From: Nothophaeocryptopus gaeumannii
Taxonomy: Eukaryota > Ascomycota > Dothideomycetes > Mycosphaerellales > Mycosphaerellaceae
Assembly (NCBI GenBank): GCA_031771865.1
Contig: JASISA010000026.1
Location: 1,302,001 to 1,366,000, forward strand
Direction: 5' to 3'
DNA length: 64,000 bases
Shown: positions 33,027 to 44,511 of the stretch, in pieces
How positions within the stretch are numbered: position 1 is the first letter of the stretch
Layout of the letters: every line of letters begins with the position of its first letter
Program-made: the position numbers and the translations under genes
The notes under the pieces: model-generated
Database searches by the model: none
Seen by the model: only the letters and a program-made list of their open reading frames with translations
Told to the model about the DNA's origin: nothing

Positions 33027-35816
33027 TCAAGGCACGTACAAGCGCGAGTAAGCCGCAATATCCGTCCGACAGCAGATGCATTTGGTGTAATTCCTCGCCG
33101 CAAGACCGACTCTGCAATCGTCGCACATGCTTAGACAGCCACAGGGCCAGACCAGTATTGTGCGAGGCGAGGATTGACACACAACACACTGCGGGCCTCC
33201 TTCGCCCATGCCCTCCGCTCCAGACTCCCATGTTCCAGCTCGCTGTGCTCGGGCTTTTGCTTTAGTGCGCTGCGAAATCAGGAATTGTTCGAGGTCGCGC
33301 TCATCGTCCTCCTCGGAAGTAGGCGCAATGCGAGTCTGGTTGCTCGAACGCAGCCCTGTGAGCAGCTCTGCGCGCGTTCGGTCCTGGTTGCGGCGGTACT
33401 GACTGCGCGTCATTGGCCCGTTGGATTGTAAGCCGTAGGAGAGTAGCCGGGCTTCTTCGCGGTCTGCACTGGTCTGCGGATCCAGCAGGCGTGAAAGTGA
33501 GCTCATGTCGATGCCAGTATCGTCCATGGGCGTTGCTTCTCTGCTGCCGTATGGATCTCGCTGCGTGGGCGTCCTTCGTCCGCTTTCTGACTCTTGATCG
33601 TCTGTCGTGCTCGCATTCGTAGACATCGATATCATGCTCGTAACATCGTCATCATCTGCGATGCTTCCTGCGTAAGAGCCACTGGCATCAACATCGCCAA
33701 ACCACCCTCCACCGCGCCACCACTTGTACACATCGTCACCCAGATGATCCTCATTCTGATAAGTGCCTCGTCGCATCATCATCTTTCGTGTTTCCGCTTC
33801 GACATCCACGTTGGTATCGCTAGGCAAAGTGAGGCTCCCATCGCTACCAAGCATGTAGAAATCAATCATGCCGGACCTGCCCATCCGGTTGTGCGCTGAG
33901 GGCCGGCGTTGCTTTTCAGCCAGACCGGCTGCCTTCAGAAGCCATGACGGACGATGCTCGATTCCAACCTTGCGCAAGAATCCAAGGGCGAATTGTGCTT
34001 GCAAACTGATTGCCAACCACAGTATCCCGGCAATGAAGTCAATTGTTAGCTGCATGCGACTCCTGCGCTGAGTGATACCAAGGCCACTGTCCATGTCATT
34101 AGCATGATGCTTCTCAGCCTCTGTCTTTGCCGGCTTCGACTTTCGTTCTCGCGCGTATGGCGATCTACCTATTGCCACATTCTGATGGTCAACGAAGTTG
34201 ATGCCTCGCGCGATGCCTTCGCCAAGAAGCTCTGACGGTACGGCCGGGCCCTTGCGCTTGTCCATGTTCGCCGCCAGCTCGTCGATGCGTTTTTGCTCCA
34301 CCCAAGTCATAGGAGCGACATGGACGCGGCTGCCTTCATTGAGGTATACTGCTTCGCTCGCAGCGGTGAGTACGTTGAAACCAATTTTCAGCAGAGTGGT
34401 GTAGAAGTCTTCCGACATCTTGATACGGATGGCAGAGTTCTGTGAAAATTGCACGTTGGCTTGGAGGTTACCGTAAGCCCAAGCCAGTCTTTGGCGAAAG
34501 GAAAGACCAGACGCAGCATCTTCGGGAATGGAGAGCGCGGTGATGAGAAGTGCAACGCTGTAAATAGCACCGCAAACAATGATGCCCATCAAAATGAGCA
34601 GGTGCGGGATGAAGCCGACAATGCATACGGTCGGGAAGCGTAGAACTCCAAGGTCTGCGGTGTGATCGATTGGGCTGAGAAAGATCTTGGCGAAACTCCA
34701 CAGGAAAGCAGTCATGTAGCAGCATGCCCAGACTGCGGTGTTGACCAGGCGCACCTTGTGTCTGATGCCGGCGACAGCCAAGGTCGCACTACTGAGGTGG
34801 CTGAAGCATGATATCAGGCATACCAATAAAACTTCTGGTGGAACATTCAGTCGACGCAGGATCTCTGTGCGACTGATTACGGGGCCAGTCGTTTCGCTCG
34901 AGCCATCGTGCTTTGGTAGTCCAAAGAAACCGAATCCCAGCGCGCTACTGATCAGAGCTTCACATTCTGCAAATGCCAGAGAATGCTCAAAGATGGTCAT
35001 ACCAGTCTCAGGCATCGGTTGTTTCCCTTGCAATGCGCAGGTCAATGTCTCGAAAAGTTGGCTCGTGCACAGCGTCAAGAAGAACCAGTAAAGCAAGGAC
35101 ATCGATCCGCGTAGTGAGCTCTTGTCATCACCAATACCAATCAGAGACATGTTCTGGGCTTGGCAGCAGCTCGCGTCGTCTTGCCAGAACAATAGCGTGG
35201 AGCTGAGCTTGTACAGAAAGCCTCCCTCGGCAGCGAAATCTATCGCGAGATGTTTGAGCGGATCGCCGTATCGTAGTTGCGGAAAGTCTGGAGAGGTTTG
35301 ACACTTCATAGCCTGAAGGACGGTGAGCATCTGGTAGGAGAAGGCCACGATTGGGATCAAGTAGAGCGCGAGGCGCATATGTAACCGCAGCCGTAAATGT
35401 TCTCTTGATGAGGCATAGAATTGCGTTCGGTTCAACAGGATCGCTGCGCTGAAAGTTGTCAAAGCCCACCTTGAAGTGAGGTATGAGAAGATGCCTCCAA
35501 AGTTCTTCAGCTTCCCAATGCCGTGTGTGATGCTGATCAATATGGAAGATGAGTCCTCTCCTCCTTGACTAAAGGCCTCTCGGAAGGTAGCCTCCAGTGC
35601 TGATGCGGTAGTCGTGGCAAAGGCAGTACTAGTGTTCGTGATGGTTGAATAGGCTATCGTTTGCTGCGCCGTAGGATCCGCGATCATGCTGCCTCCGTGC
35701 CAGATGGTGTCGACAGCTGGCATGTGGTAGAGAGCAAAGTTTCCCGCCCTCTGTGCGAGCCGAGGGACGACAAGCAGCAAGTCCATGGCGGACGGTATGT
35801 AAGATACGTTGGCCAT
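33027..35816 (-). CDS. Asi1/Asi3-like membrane RING ubiquitin ligase
   Basis: Single exon of 929 aa. Multiple membrane segments lie between about residues 130 and 460 (WALTTFSAAILLN; LALYLIPIVAFSYQML; LLYWFFLTLCTSQLF; LLILMGIIVCGAIYSVALLI), with one more near 600 (FIAGILWLAISLQAQFALGF). A long Ser/Asp-rich cytosolic or nucleoplasmic linker follows. A RING finger closes the protein (from residue 877: CVVCQSSPRTILVWPCGC, MCDDCR, CICCRTDI). Yeast Asi1/Asi3 sit in the inner nuclear membrane and degrade mislocalised membrane proteins and latent Stp transcription factors. The same architecture is seen here; target proteins are unknown. Confidence 0.85.
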   Translation of the reverse strand: MANVSYIPSAMDLLLVVPRLAQRAGNFALYHMPAVDTIWHGGSMIADPTAQQTIAYSTITNTSTAFATTTASALEATFREAFSQGGEDSSSILISITHGIGKLKNFGGIFSYLTSRWALTTFSAAILLNRTQFYASSREHLRLRLHMRLALYLIPIVAFSYQMLTVLQAMKCQTSPDFPQLRYGDPLKHLAIDFAAEGGFLYKLSSTLLFWQDDASCCQAQNMSLIGIGDDKSSLRGSMSLLYWFFLTLCTSQLFETLTCALQGKQPMPETGMTIFEHSLAFAECEALISSALGFGFFGLPKHDGSSETTGPVISRTEILRRLNVPPEVLLVCLISCFSHLSSATLAVAGIRHKVRLVNTAVWACCYMTAFLWSFAKIFLSPIDHTADLGVLRFPTVCIVGFIPHLLILMGIIVCGAIYSVALLITALSIPEDAASGLSFRQRLAWAYGNLQANVQFSQNSAIRIKMSEDFYTTLLKIGFNVLTAASEAVYLNEGSRVHVAPMTWVEQKRIDELAANMDKRKGPAVPSELLGEGIARGINFVDHQNVAIGRSPYARERKSKPAKTEAEKHHANDMDSGLGITQRRSRMQLTIDFIAGILWLAISLQAQFALGFLRKVGIEHRPSWLLKAAGLAEKQRRPSAHNRMGRSGMIDFYMLGSDGSLTLPSDTNVDVEAETRKMMMRRGTYQNEDHLGDDVYKWWRGGGWFGDVDASGSYAGSIADDDDVTSMISMSTNASTTDDQESESGRRTPTQRDPYGSREATPMDDTGIDMSSLSRLLDPQTSADREEARLLSYGLQSNGPMTRSQYRRNQDRTRAELLTGLRSSNQTRIAPTSEEDDERDLEQFLISQRTKAKARAQRAGTWESGAEGMGEGGPQCVVCQSSPRTILVWPCGCLSMCDDCRVGLAARNYTKCICCRTDIAAYSRLYVP

Positions 35817-36549
35817 CCTCTCTCCGCCAAGCTCAGCTCTTTGTCAAACGCAGGAACGGGACTGTCTGTTTGGACGTAATCGATGCGGTTCGTTCGGGCG
35901 TTGGCGGCTATATCGGAGGATGCATCCGGGGTCGCGACATTGCGCTCATGCTATGCTACGAGCGCGACAGTCTGAGCGTTGGTGAAGAGAGTGCAGGTGA
36001 GGACGAGGGTAAGGTGAGAACAGAAGCGAAGGTCGTTCGCAGTCAGATGCTACTGCCGTCATGTGGATTCGGTAGTTCTAGAACTAGAGCTCTACGACTT
36101 GCCCGACCGAGGAGCAGGCTTGGCGGCAACCATCACCTCACTTGCTCACAATCTGTCCTCACTCAACGTCTATCCTCACAAACGCATTATCGACTACCAC
36201 GACCGACTCCGCGCTCTACTTTCGTGAAACGGAATTCCCAGCACGTAGACGTGCTGTCGAACGCATGACGTGCGTTCCCGGCCAGCAAGTCGATGGCTGT
36301 CCGGGGCGTGCAGTCTGGCCTGATGGCAATGTCCTGAACCAAAATGGCAGCGGTTATACTGAGTCTCGCTGTCTTCAACTCGAGGAAAGTAAACCTACGG
36401 CAGTCACGATGAAAGGTCAAGTACGCCGCATCTCAAAAACACCTCGCCCTGATCTCATCTTCTACAACTGTTAAATACCACCCGCCTTTACATTCCCCGC
36501 ATCGCTACTGAGTATTAGCCACCCACAGTACAACGTGTCCCTTCACAAC
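35817..36549. other. Intergenic region with one coding-like stretch
   Basis: This region holds the promoter of the Asi-like gene. On the plus strand, 36063-36227 stays open and reads like protein (VVLELELYDLPDRGAGLAAT, then LSSLNVYPHKRIIDYHDRLR). It has no ATG and could be an exon of an unannotated gene or chance. A gtgaaa donor-like site lies at its end. Confidence 0.3.
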
Positions 36550-37212
36550 ATGGGCAGGGAGAAGAGAACTGAACCGAGATGGTCGCCAGACATGGCTCCA
36601 AAATTAGCTTGCTTGCCAGATACACTGGGCGCCTCGCAGTCTGCACCTGACGCCGAACCCATAGCATGCAAGAAACAACTTCGACCGCAACGAGGATGCG
36701 ACGCATGTTACCGTCGAATGCCACACTTCTACAAGTGTCCCGACACCTCCAAGCTTTCCTACACCTCACAGCTCCTCGGCGTGTATTCAATAGCACCTCA
36801 CCCTCACGACAATCTTCCGTCGAAGGATACCCAGACGAGCACACACGAGAGCAAGTCGGCGTCTAAGCGCAGAAAGTTGCAGCAGGCGTCCACTTCCCCG
36901 GCCAGGGCTAACAGCCTGAGCCCGATGGACCACAACAGGCAGCCTGTGCCTACACCACCATCCGATACGACTACTGAGATGCAACGAATGCCCGCAAGCG
37001 AGCCAGCTGCCGAGGATCCCAATCTAGCACCTACCAGTGACCAGATTGAACCACATCCAGAAAGTCAAAGCCTCCCATCAGTGTCCACAACGCTCCCCGG
37101 AGAGGAACTCACCACCATGTCTCCTGTCTCGACCCCAACGGACCGCGAAGCCCAGAATACCGAGTGCCTGCCGATGGAGGATAACTCAGAATCTGCATTT
37201 CCATCGCGATAG
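36550..37212 (+). CDS. Hypothetical protein, weakly supported
   Basis: Open frame of 220 aa from the ATG at 36550 (MGREKRTEPRWSPDMAPKL). The N-terminal part has a small cluster of cysteines (ACKKQLRPQRGCDACYRRMP, HFYKCPDT). The rest is low-complexity, rich in S, P, T and E with a basic patch (KSASKRRKLQQ). No domain is recognised. It could also be the last exon of a gene starting further upstream, or non-coding. Confidence 0.35.
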   Translation: MGREKRTEPRWSPDMAPKLACLPDTLGASQSAPDAEPIACKKQLRPQRGCDACYRRMPHFYKCPDTSKLSYTSQLLGVYSIAPHPHDNLPSKDTQTSTHESKSASKRRKLQQASTSPARANSLSPMDHNRQPVPTPPSDTTTEMQRMPASEPAAEDPNLAPTSDQIEPHPESQSLPSVSTTLPGEELTTMSPVSTPTDREAQNTECLPMEDNSESAFPSR

Positions 37213-37654
37213 AAGATGGAAGGGGCTGGGAGAAGCATTCGCCAGCTATTGTCAGAGTGGTGAACGAAGTGAAGTATAGACTAGGGAAATGCGCAAATCT
37301 AGGAAGATGGTATTGGGATGGCTCAGTTGTTGATGGGATGGTATTGAGTGATAGGGTAAAGTTTGGATTTGACGAGTTGCGAACTTTGGAGTGTGGCTGA
37401 TCTGGTGTCACTGGAATTTGGATCACGGGCTCTCATTGCTCGGGCTGTATCGTAACATCACAAAAAGCATGGCTGCGCTGACATTCGCCGAGAGGATCAT
37501 GTTAAATCGGAAAGTCGGGATGTGGAAGTAGAGGTTGGACGACCATTTAGATAGTACGATCAGTAGCCCTCACTGGCCGCCGATGTGGAAATCACTCAAG
37601 ATCCTCCATCGAGACTATGAACCGATTCATCGCACGATTGCTCTATCGAGTACT
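37213..37654. other. Intergenic spacer, no gene seen
   Basis: 3' flank of the cofactor D gene. Nothing recognisable was found. Confidence 0.45.
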
Positions 37655-40600
37655 TCATCCAACATACTTCCTCCCGAGCTCCTCGACAACATCCACATAT
37701 TCCCTCGCAGGTCTACTCCAATCACATGCCTTCAGCGCCTCTTCCCCAGTCACAACAAACAAAGCCTCCGCCACCGCTATCCTCACCCTCGGGTACGGAT
37801 TCGTCTTCAACATGCTCACCAGCTTCTTCATGGCTTCTCCACGAATACTCTCCACATCCGCAAGTCCAATGTAGACATGCACAGCTGCTAGGATCTTGGG
37901 TATATCGTTTGATTTGTGATGGGATTTCTGGATTGTAGAGAGGAGATTGCGCCATTTGAAGGTTGAGGTTGGAGATGAGGCGAGGCGTTGGGGGAGTTGC
38001 ATGTCTAGGAGGAAGGCGAGGAGTTCGAGGGCGGGATGGAGGGTGATTGGGGATGGTAGGGCGTCTTTGATGAGGGTGGAGAACAGGGTGAGGATGTGTT
38101 CGAAGTGGGCTAGACTTGTGGAAGCGAGTATGTTGGCGAGGACGTGGCGGGAGGCTTGCAGAAGTGGTTCAGCGCTTATGCCACAGCATGAGATGACACC
38201 TTCGAGTAAAGCCTCGTGGATCCAGTCTGGCGAATGTACGTCCGCGAGTGGCTGTAGAGCTACTTGAAAGTATTCTGTCGACGAGACGCCAGCGATGTCG
38301 ATGACGGGTAGCTTTGGATCCATGTGGCTCTTGCGGCATTCAGCGGCCATCAAACGTACGCGATCTAGTTTCTCTAGGGATAGTCTGCAGATGTCACCAT
38401 ACAGTGCCTGAATGAAGACCCGGTGCTGGTCGAATGCCTTGGTTCCTAGAATCTGCGAAGCGCACTTTATGCACTGCTGTCTGACTAGTGACCCAATATC
38501 TCCCCGCTCGTCGATCGTGTAATCATTGAGGCCTTCGTGAACGGCAGAACAGATCAAGTCAGCGACATTCATATTGAGAGCCTCCATGTCGGCGACATCG
38601 CTGACCACAGCTTGAAGTGATCGAGCTCCCACAATGCGCCAGTCCACGTTCATGGCGCTCATCAGGCCTTTCAGGGCGGTGATGGCGGAGAATGCTTCAT
38701 CACCAGCGAGGCCATCCTGGTCATACTTAGATGCCAGTGACGCTAGAGCGAAAGCTCCGCCAACACTGTGCAGAGTGCTCTTAGACCCGTCAACAGTGAC
38801 TCTTTTGGTCAGGGTTTGCGCTCCAATGGGCCCAAGTGATGCACCAAGTCGGCGTTTGAGAGCAAGCAGCGAGCGGGCGAGGTTCGGTATTTGCTCCACA
38901 ATCCAGTCCTCGCGCCGCCAAAGCAATCTGTCAGTGATGTTGTCGAGTTTGTCAAGAGGCAAAGAAGCCGTGTCGGAAGACTCATTTTCGGCCGCAAGTA
39001 CTGCACGGCAGAGAGCCGAGACGAAGGCCGCAAAGGCGGCTGGGTACTCAGAGCGAAGCATCCTTGGAGAGAATTCTTTCAACGCCGTGTTGAGCGTGCT
39101 TAGTGTCTCAATTAATTGGTTCCTCTCTGCATCTGAGAATACCTTGGCATCGTTCTGCAAAATCCGAGCAGCCGTCAAAGCGTAGCCGTGCAGATTCTCT
39201 ACTTCTTGTTCATGACACCTTACGATCTGCCCACAGACTTCTTGCAGTACATTGGCATGCTCCATGTGAGGAGGCACAACGGAGAGTCTTGCGACTGAAG
39301 TAGCAGCACTATCTCGAGATGCCACATCTGCAGACAAAAGGCCACGCCAGCCGAACAGCCCGTCCAGAACAGATCGCCAGTACATCGGATGCAGAGCAGC
39401 TGCCTTACTCGAGACGCTGATCATTGCACGGCTTCGTAGACTGACTGCTTGGTAGTCGACAATCTGTACCAGTGCAATGCCCTGGTGCACTTTGTCCGGA
39501 TGGCGCCCGACAACTTCCTGCAGGGCTGCAGACGAGCCTCGACGAATATTGCCAGCGGGGTCGAGACAGGACGAGAGGATGAGCTGAATGGCTAGGACTT
39601 GTATGATGGACACGTCCGATCCCAGTTGATTGCCCTGGTGGAGACTGCTCGGCCTGACTGAAAGAAGCTCATCAGTGGTGTACCTCCGCGCCAGAGACCA
39701 GATGCCAAAATTGGCGGCGTCACGGACATTTGTCCCGAGGGTATTGCCAGTTGCAGTACGCTGTTGAAATTGCAGTGCCGAGATCAGAGCATCAAGGATG
39801 TCAGGCAGCTGCTCAGGAGATGCTGATCGCTTGAATAGGGTGTGGGCTAGAGACAAAGTCAGGCCGTGCCACTTCAGTGGATTTGCTGTACTGAAGTCGA
39901 TGAAGGAGGTCGACCTCGGCATATCTTCTTTGAAAGAGTCAAGGACAGCCTGAATAATTTCGTGACCCATCTCCGCGTCCAGTTCGAGCACAGCAAGGCT
40001 AATGGCTTTGGCAGCTGCGTATCTTACTGGCGTATCTTTGTCGGCAAGAGAGCGCAAAAGGTAGTCAATGACATCCTCTAGAACGCTTCCGGTCTGAAGG
40101 AAGACGGTCAATGAACCGTTAGTGGCAGCAGATCGCATTGACATGATTGCCACGTTGCGGAGAATTTTCACAGCGAGCTTCTTGGCCACTGCATTCGATG
40201 GCAGTGCTGACTCTGACGCTTCGTCGAAAACCTTCAAGCACGTCCGGAATATCGCTGGCACTAAATGATTCAGTTCGGCTGCCGCTGTCATGCCGGCAAG
40301 CAGACGAAGGGATCCAAGTATCTCGTATACATTAGAAACGTTCACTGATCCATGCTCTAGCTTGGTGAGGCGCTCGGAAGCCAACTCGTCAGCCAGCCGA
40401 TGCTGAATGACATCTGGTCTGATCGAAAGACGAACCAACATTGCCGCTGCAGCATCTTGCGCCTTGGTCGGAGCATGCAAGTACGCCAGTCCTACATTTA
40501 GCACCCTGGAGACCAGCGGAGGCAGGTTTTCCCCTCCGAGAGTGGTGGAGCTGGCAGGGCCTTGCGCTGTCGAGATGGAGTTGAGGTCAAACGGAGTAAG

Positions 40601-41164
40601 AAGTAGATGTGATAGCCACAGAAGCAACGCGTAAGGCACCTGCCATTGTACCTGCTGTCCATCTGAAGGGATCAATGTCCGCTCCACGGCCTCGAGGATT
40701 GGCTCCAGGTACTTTGCTTCATTGTTGAGGAAGCCGACTATGATCTTGTATCCGCGCACCTTGCAAAGCGTGTATAGGAGAGTGCAGACCGCTGACTCAA
40801 ATCCAACATGCAGTGGCTTGAGCTTGACGTCCTGTCGTAGGAGCTCCAGGTAGGCATCCACTATGGGAGGCAGTAGTATCTTCAGTTTGGCATCAAGCAG
40901 CTGTGGCTCGCCTTGAAATGGCTCGATCTGTAGCGAGCCATAAGCAAAGGTCCAGAACGCCAGTCATATGTCTCATACAAGATTGACGACACGATCCAGG
41001 TCGCGTTTCCTGACCCTCGTATGGACGCGTCTGATGTCCGATGGAGGTTTTGATGCTTTCCAGAGCAACTTTGGCAAGTCATGCTCGAGCTCCGCAAGGA
41101 GAGTGACAGAAGCCTTGGCGAGCTTCAGGTCGTCATCATCGTCGCCGTTCTCCATGTTGGACAT
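37655..41164 (-). CDS. Tubulin-folding cofactor D
   Basis: Two exons (40979-41164 and 37655-40927) with a 51-bp intron (gtatga...ctacag) give 1152 aa, normal for TBCD/Alp1/Cin1. The N-terminus MSNMENGDDDDDLKLAKASV leads to LLAELEHDLPKLLWKASKPP, and the junction joins VNL to IEPFQGEPQLLDAKLKILLP. The rest is helical HEAT/Armadillo-type repeats, including LLRSLADKDTPVRYAAAKAI, typical of the family, and a C-terminal PYPRVRIAVAEALFVVTGEE. Cofactor D captures beta-tubulin from cofactor A and, with cofactors C and E and Arl2, assembles the alpha/beta dimer. Cytosolic. Confidence 0.92.
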
Positions 41165-42072
41165 AGTGTTGATGGTAGAGATATCTGCAGGCGAAGTTGG
41201 TGTTGGCGGAGAGCGTTGTCCTGCCTCAGGCCCAAGCTTGTCTTGGCGTGTCGCGCCGCCGGGACATCATCTCATGAGACCTCGTCTCCAACAACACTGT
41301 CAACACCTCCAGCCTCCCGGACATCTTTGCGTCTGGTTCTCCATCCACGTATTCTTCCAGCCACAGCGGGTCTTCGGGCTCCTCTCACCACAGACGAGCG
41401 CCAAGCCCACGATAGTCTCCCGATGCTCGACCGTCGAAAACGAAGAAGACGCGACTCCAAGCAGACCACGCTCCCTCTTAGTTCGGGGAGCGTTCGTGAG
41501 ATCTGACTTGAGATGCTGCTAGACGCAAAAGAGATTCGAGGGTTATGTAGGGCCTTATGCAGAGAACTGGTTTGGCAGCATACAAACCTTCATTGCTGGC
41601 ATTGGACCACGCGATCAAGCCGTTCCAGTTGCCATTTGCGAGTGCACAACTCAGGCCTCAGATATCTGCTTGATCAAGCTGCTGAGATGTCAGCACCACG
41701 ATTATTCGCTAGAAAACGGCATCCTAGGGCTGAGCTGTGGCCATTATCTCTCGACATGTTCACCACAAACAGGTTCGCTTCCGAGATCTTCCTTGGAGTC
41801 CGATAGCAAACGGTCCTGCTCCTATAAGCAAGTCTGCGGACCACATCGCGTGCGGTGAATGCAGCTGCATGACACTGGCAAATGTCCTTGTCGAGTCTGC
41901 ATCCTCATGCACGAGGGCGAGTATTCTGTAAGGTTCCGATGGGTGACTGTATATAAACACTGTCGAATCCGCTACTGTCCTTAGATACCCTCGTATACGC
42001 GGTCTTCCGCGCAGTGAAAGCCATCGAATACGACCTGTCAACACTTCCACAAGTCAACAAGCTCTCACAACT
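41165..42072. promoter_or_regulatory. Divergent intergenic region, TBCD/alpha-glucosidase
   Basis: About 900 bp between divergent genes. A TATA-like tgtatataaac at about 41949-41959 lies about 115 bp upstream of the alpha-glucosidase ATG. No coding sequence is supported. Confidence 0.4.
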
Positions 42073-44142
42073 ATGCCGACCACAAACCAACATTCCGAAT
42101 CGATCAATTTAACCGAAACCATGGCAGACACTCACGTCCTTCTGTCTAACGGTATGCCTGACGAGACCGCTCAAAGTGCAACGGCTTCCAGCCACAGTGC
42201 CAACCCTGTTGTCGTGGTTGACAGCGTTGATAGCCTTGCATCTGATGCGAATGGTCGACCTTGGTGGAAAGGTGTGGTCTGCTATCAGGTCTGGCCAATG
42301 TCCTTCAAAGACTCCAATGGCGACGGCATTGGCGATGTCAAGGGGGTGATCTCCAAGCTCGACTATCTCAAGGACTTGGGTATTGATGCGATCTGGATTT
42401 CACCTACCTACAAGTCTCCTATGAAGGATTGGGGATACGATATCTCAGACTACGAATCGATTCATGATCAATTCGGGACTCTTGAAGACATGGAAAATCT
42501 GATCAAGGAGGTCCATGCTCGTGGCATGAAGATCTTGCTCGACCTCGTCATTACGCACACCAGTGATCAGCACGATTGGTTCAAGGAGAGTCGCAAGTCG
42601 AAGGACAACCCAAAGGCAAATTGGTACATGTGGGCTGATAAGCGACCTAGCAACAAGATCGTGGATACTCAAGGAGTCGAGCAGCTCGTCGAGGAGCCAT
42701 CGAACTGGCGTGCCGCTTTTGGGGGCAGTGCCTGGACTTGGGCACCAGAGCGTGAGCAGTACTTCATCCATCTGTTTCTGGACTCACAGCCAGACCTAAA
42801 TTGGGATGAGCCAGCAATGCGAGAGGCGGTATACAATTCCGCGATCAAGTTCTGGCTTGATCGAGGCGTTGATGGTTTCCGCTTAGACACTGCGAACCGC
42901 TTCGCCAAGGACCTCTCTTACCCTGACGTCAAGTCGAGCGTTACTGGAAAATGGCAGCCGGGAAGCAAGTATTACATCAATGGCCCAAAGATGCACCAAT
43001 GGCTCAAGGAGATACGTGCGAAAATGGAGAAGGACACAAATGGCAAGGACCTGGTGATCGTCGGCGAGCTACCTCTCACTCCCTACGAAGAGCTTCTACG
43101 ATACGTTCGCCCTGCCGAGAAGGAATTGTCAATGGTCTTCGACTTCGACATGGTCAAGCTCGGCAACAACGACAACCCCGACGAATTCGCCAAACATCAG
43201 GTCTGCAACTATTCCGATCAAGATACCAGCTTCACCCTCCCTAAATTCAAATCCGCTATCCAAAAGGTCCAATCCCTCATCACCGATACCGACGCCTGGG
43301 GTACCGTCTTCATGGAATGCCACGACAAACCTCGCTCCATAGCACGCTACGGTTCTCCCGATCCGAAATACTGGCGCCAAGCAGGCAAACTCCTCGCTTT
43401 GATGCAGACGACCCTTTCCGGGACGGAGTTTATATATCAAGGCCAAGAAATCGGCATGGTCAATATGCCTCAATCCTGGGGACCCACTGAATTCCGCGAC
43501 CCAGACGCTCATATCTACATCGAGGATTATCAGACTTTGCATCGTCAAGACGACCCAAACGCCCGCGAAAAAGCGATCAAGGGAGTATTTAAGGTGGGCA
43601 GGGATAATTCGAGGACGCCTATGCAATGGTCTCACGAAGCCAACGGGGGCTTCACAGGTTCCAACCCCACCTGGATGAAAGTCAACGACAACTACTCATG
43701 GCTCAACGTCGCCGCCCAGCAATCCGATCCGGACAGTATATGGAATTTCTGGCGCGCCCGGATCTCCATGCGCAAGCAGTACCGCGAACTCTTCATGTTC
43801 GGAACTTTCGCTCTCTACGACTGGGATAATGAGAGAACCTTTACGTATACGAAGATGGCGGATGATGGGGCGATGGCATTGGTTGTTCTGAATTTTAGTG
43901 ATGAAGAGGTGGGGTTGAATACGGTGCAGAGGCATTTGTTGGGACATACGTATCGGTTGATTGCGGGGAATGTGAGGGAGATGGGGGAGAAGTTGAAGGC
44001 GTGGGAGGGGAGGGTGTATATTATTCGTGAGGGATTGGAGGCTAAGGAGGACCCCAAAGAGAGCTTGATCAAGGAGGTGCAGGATCGGAAGGTTGTGAGT
44101 CGGGTACAATGCCCGCGTGGTCCATGGGAGTCCATGACATGA
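42073..44142 (+). CDS. GH13 alpha-glucosidase (maltase-like)
   Basis: Single exon, 689 aa. The catalytic barrel starts about residue 64 (WWKGVVCYQVWPMSFKDSNG). The GH13 conserved regions are present: LLDLVITHTSDQH, the nucleophile D272 in GVDGFRLDTAN, the acid/base E332 in VIVGELPLTP, and the transition-state D418 in FMECHDKPRS. The oligo-1,6-glucosidase/maltase hallmark VWPMSFKDSNGDGIGD is clear. The protein has no signal peptide, so it should act on maltose or isomaltose imported into the cytosol. It has a roughly 60-residue Ser/Thr-rich N-terminal extension compared with yeast maltases; an internal ATG at 42121 would shorten this. ECHD replaces the usual ENHD at the third catalytic region. 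Confidence 0.93.
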   Translation: MPTTNQHSESINLTETMADTHVLLSNGMPDETAQSATASSHSANPVVVVDSVDSLASDANGRPWWKGVVCYQVWPMSFKDSNGDGIGDVKGVISKLDYLKDLGIDAIWISPTYKSPMKDWGYDISDYESIHDQFGTLEDMENLIKEVHARGMKILLDLVITHTSDQHDWFKESRKSKDNPKANWYMWADKRPSNKIVDTQGVEQLVEEPSNWRAAFGGSAWTWAPEREQYFIHLFLDSQPDLNWDEPAMREAVYNSAIKFWLDRGVDGFRLDTANRFAKDLSYPDVKSSVTGKWQPGSKYYINGPKMHQWLKEIRAKMEKDTNGKDLVIVGELPLTPYEELLRYVRPAEKELSMVFDFDMVKLGNNDNPDEFAKHQVCNYSDQDTSFTLPKFKSAIQKVQSLITDTDAWGTVFMECHDKPRSIARYGSPDPKYWRQAGKLLALMQTTLSGTEFIYQGQEIGMVNMPQSWGPTEFRDPDAHIYIEDYQTLHRQDDPNAREKAIKGVFKVGRDNSRTPMQWSHEANGGFTGSNPTWMKVNDNYSWLNVAAQQSDPDSIWNFWRARISMRKQYRELFMFGTFALYDWDNERTFTYTKMADDGAMALVVLNFSDEEVGLNTVQRHLLGHTYRLIAGNVREMGEKLKAWEGRVYIIREGLEAKEDPKESLIKEVQDRKVVSRVQCPRGPWESMT

Positions 44143-44511
44143 GGGTCGTGGTGGGAGGGACGCGTAAGTAAGAGAGCGTGGTTACTTGAGTTTCTTCTGT
44201 TAGTTCTAGGTCTCTTAGGTCATTTCATATGTCAGATGGACTGCTCAATTGATACAGACTGCTTAACATTCATTTCGACGTGACAGTGAGACTGAGAATC
44301 GGAAGTTGAGAGTAAGTCGTATGATGATCGCTTTTCATTAATTCAATCACAAGGCACAAAATGCCGCCCATGGGGTATCTAACGCTTCGCTATGCATCAC
44401 CAAAAACGCCGCCCATATGTACACAAAGGTCCTGTCTAGCCCCGCGTCTTCTGTAATGCAATAACCTTGCTGTCCTTGCATGATGCTGTAATAGTATGCG
44501 GTACTCTACTC
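44143..44511. other. Convergent intergenic spacer
   Basis: 3' flanks of the alpha-glucosidase and SUN-domain genes. No gene seen. Confidence 0.45.
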
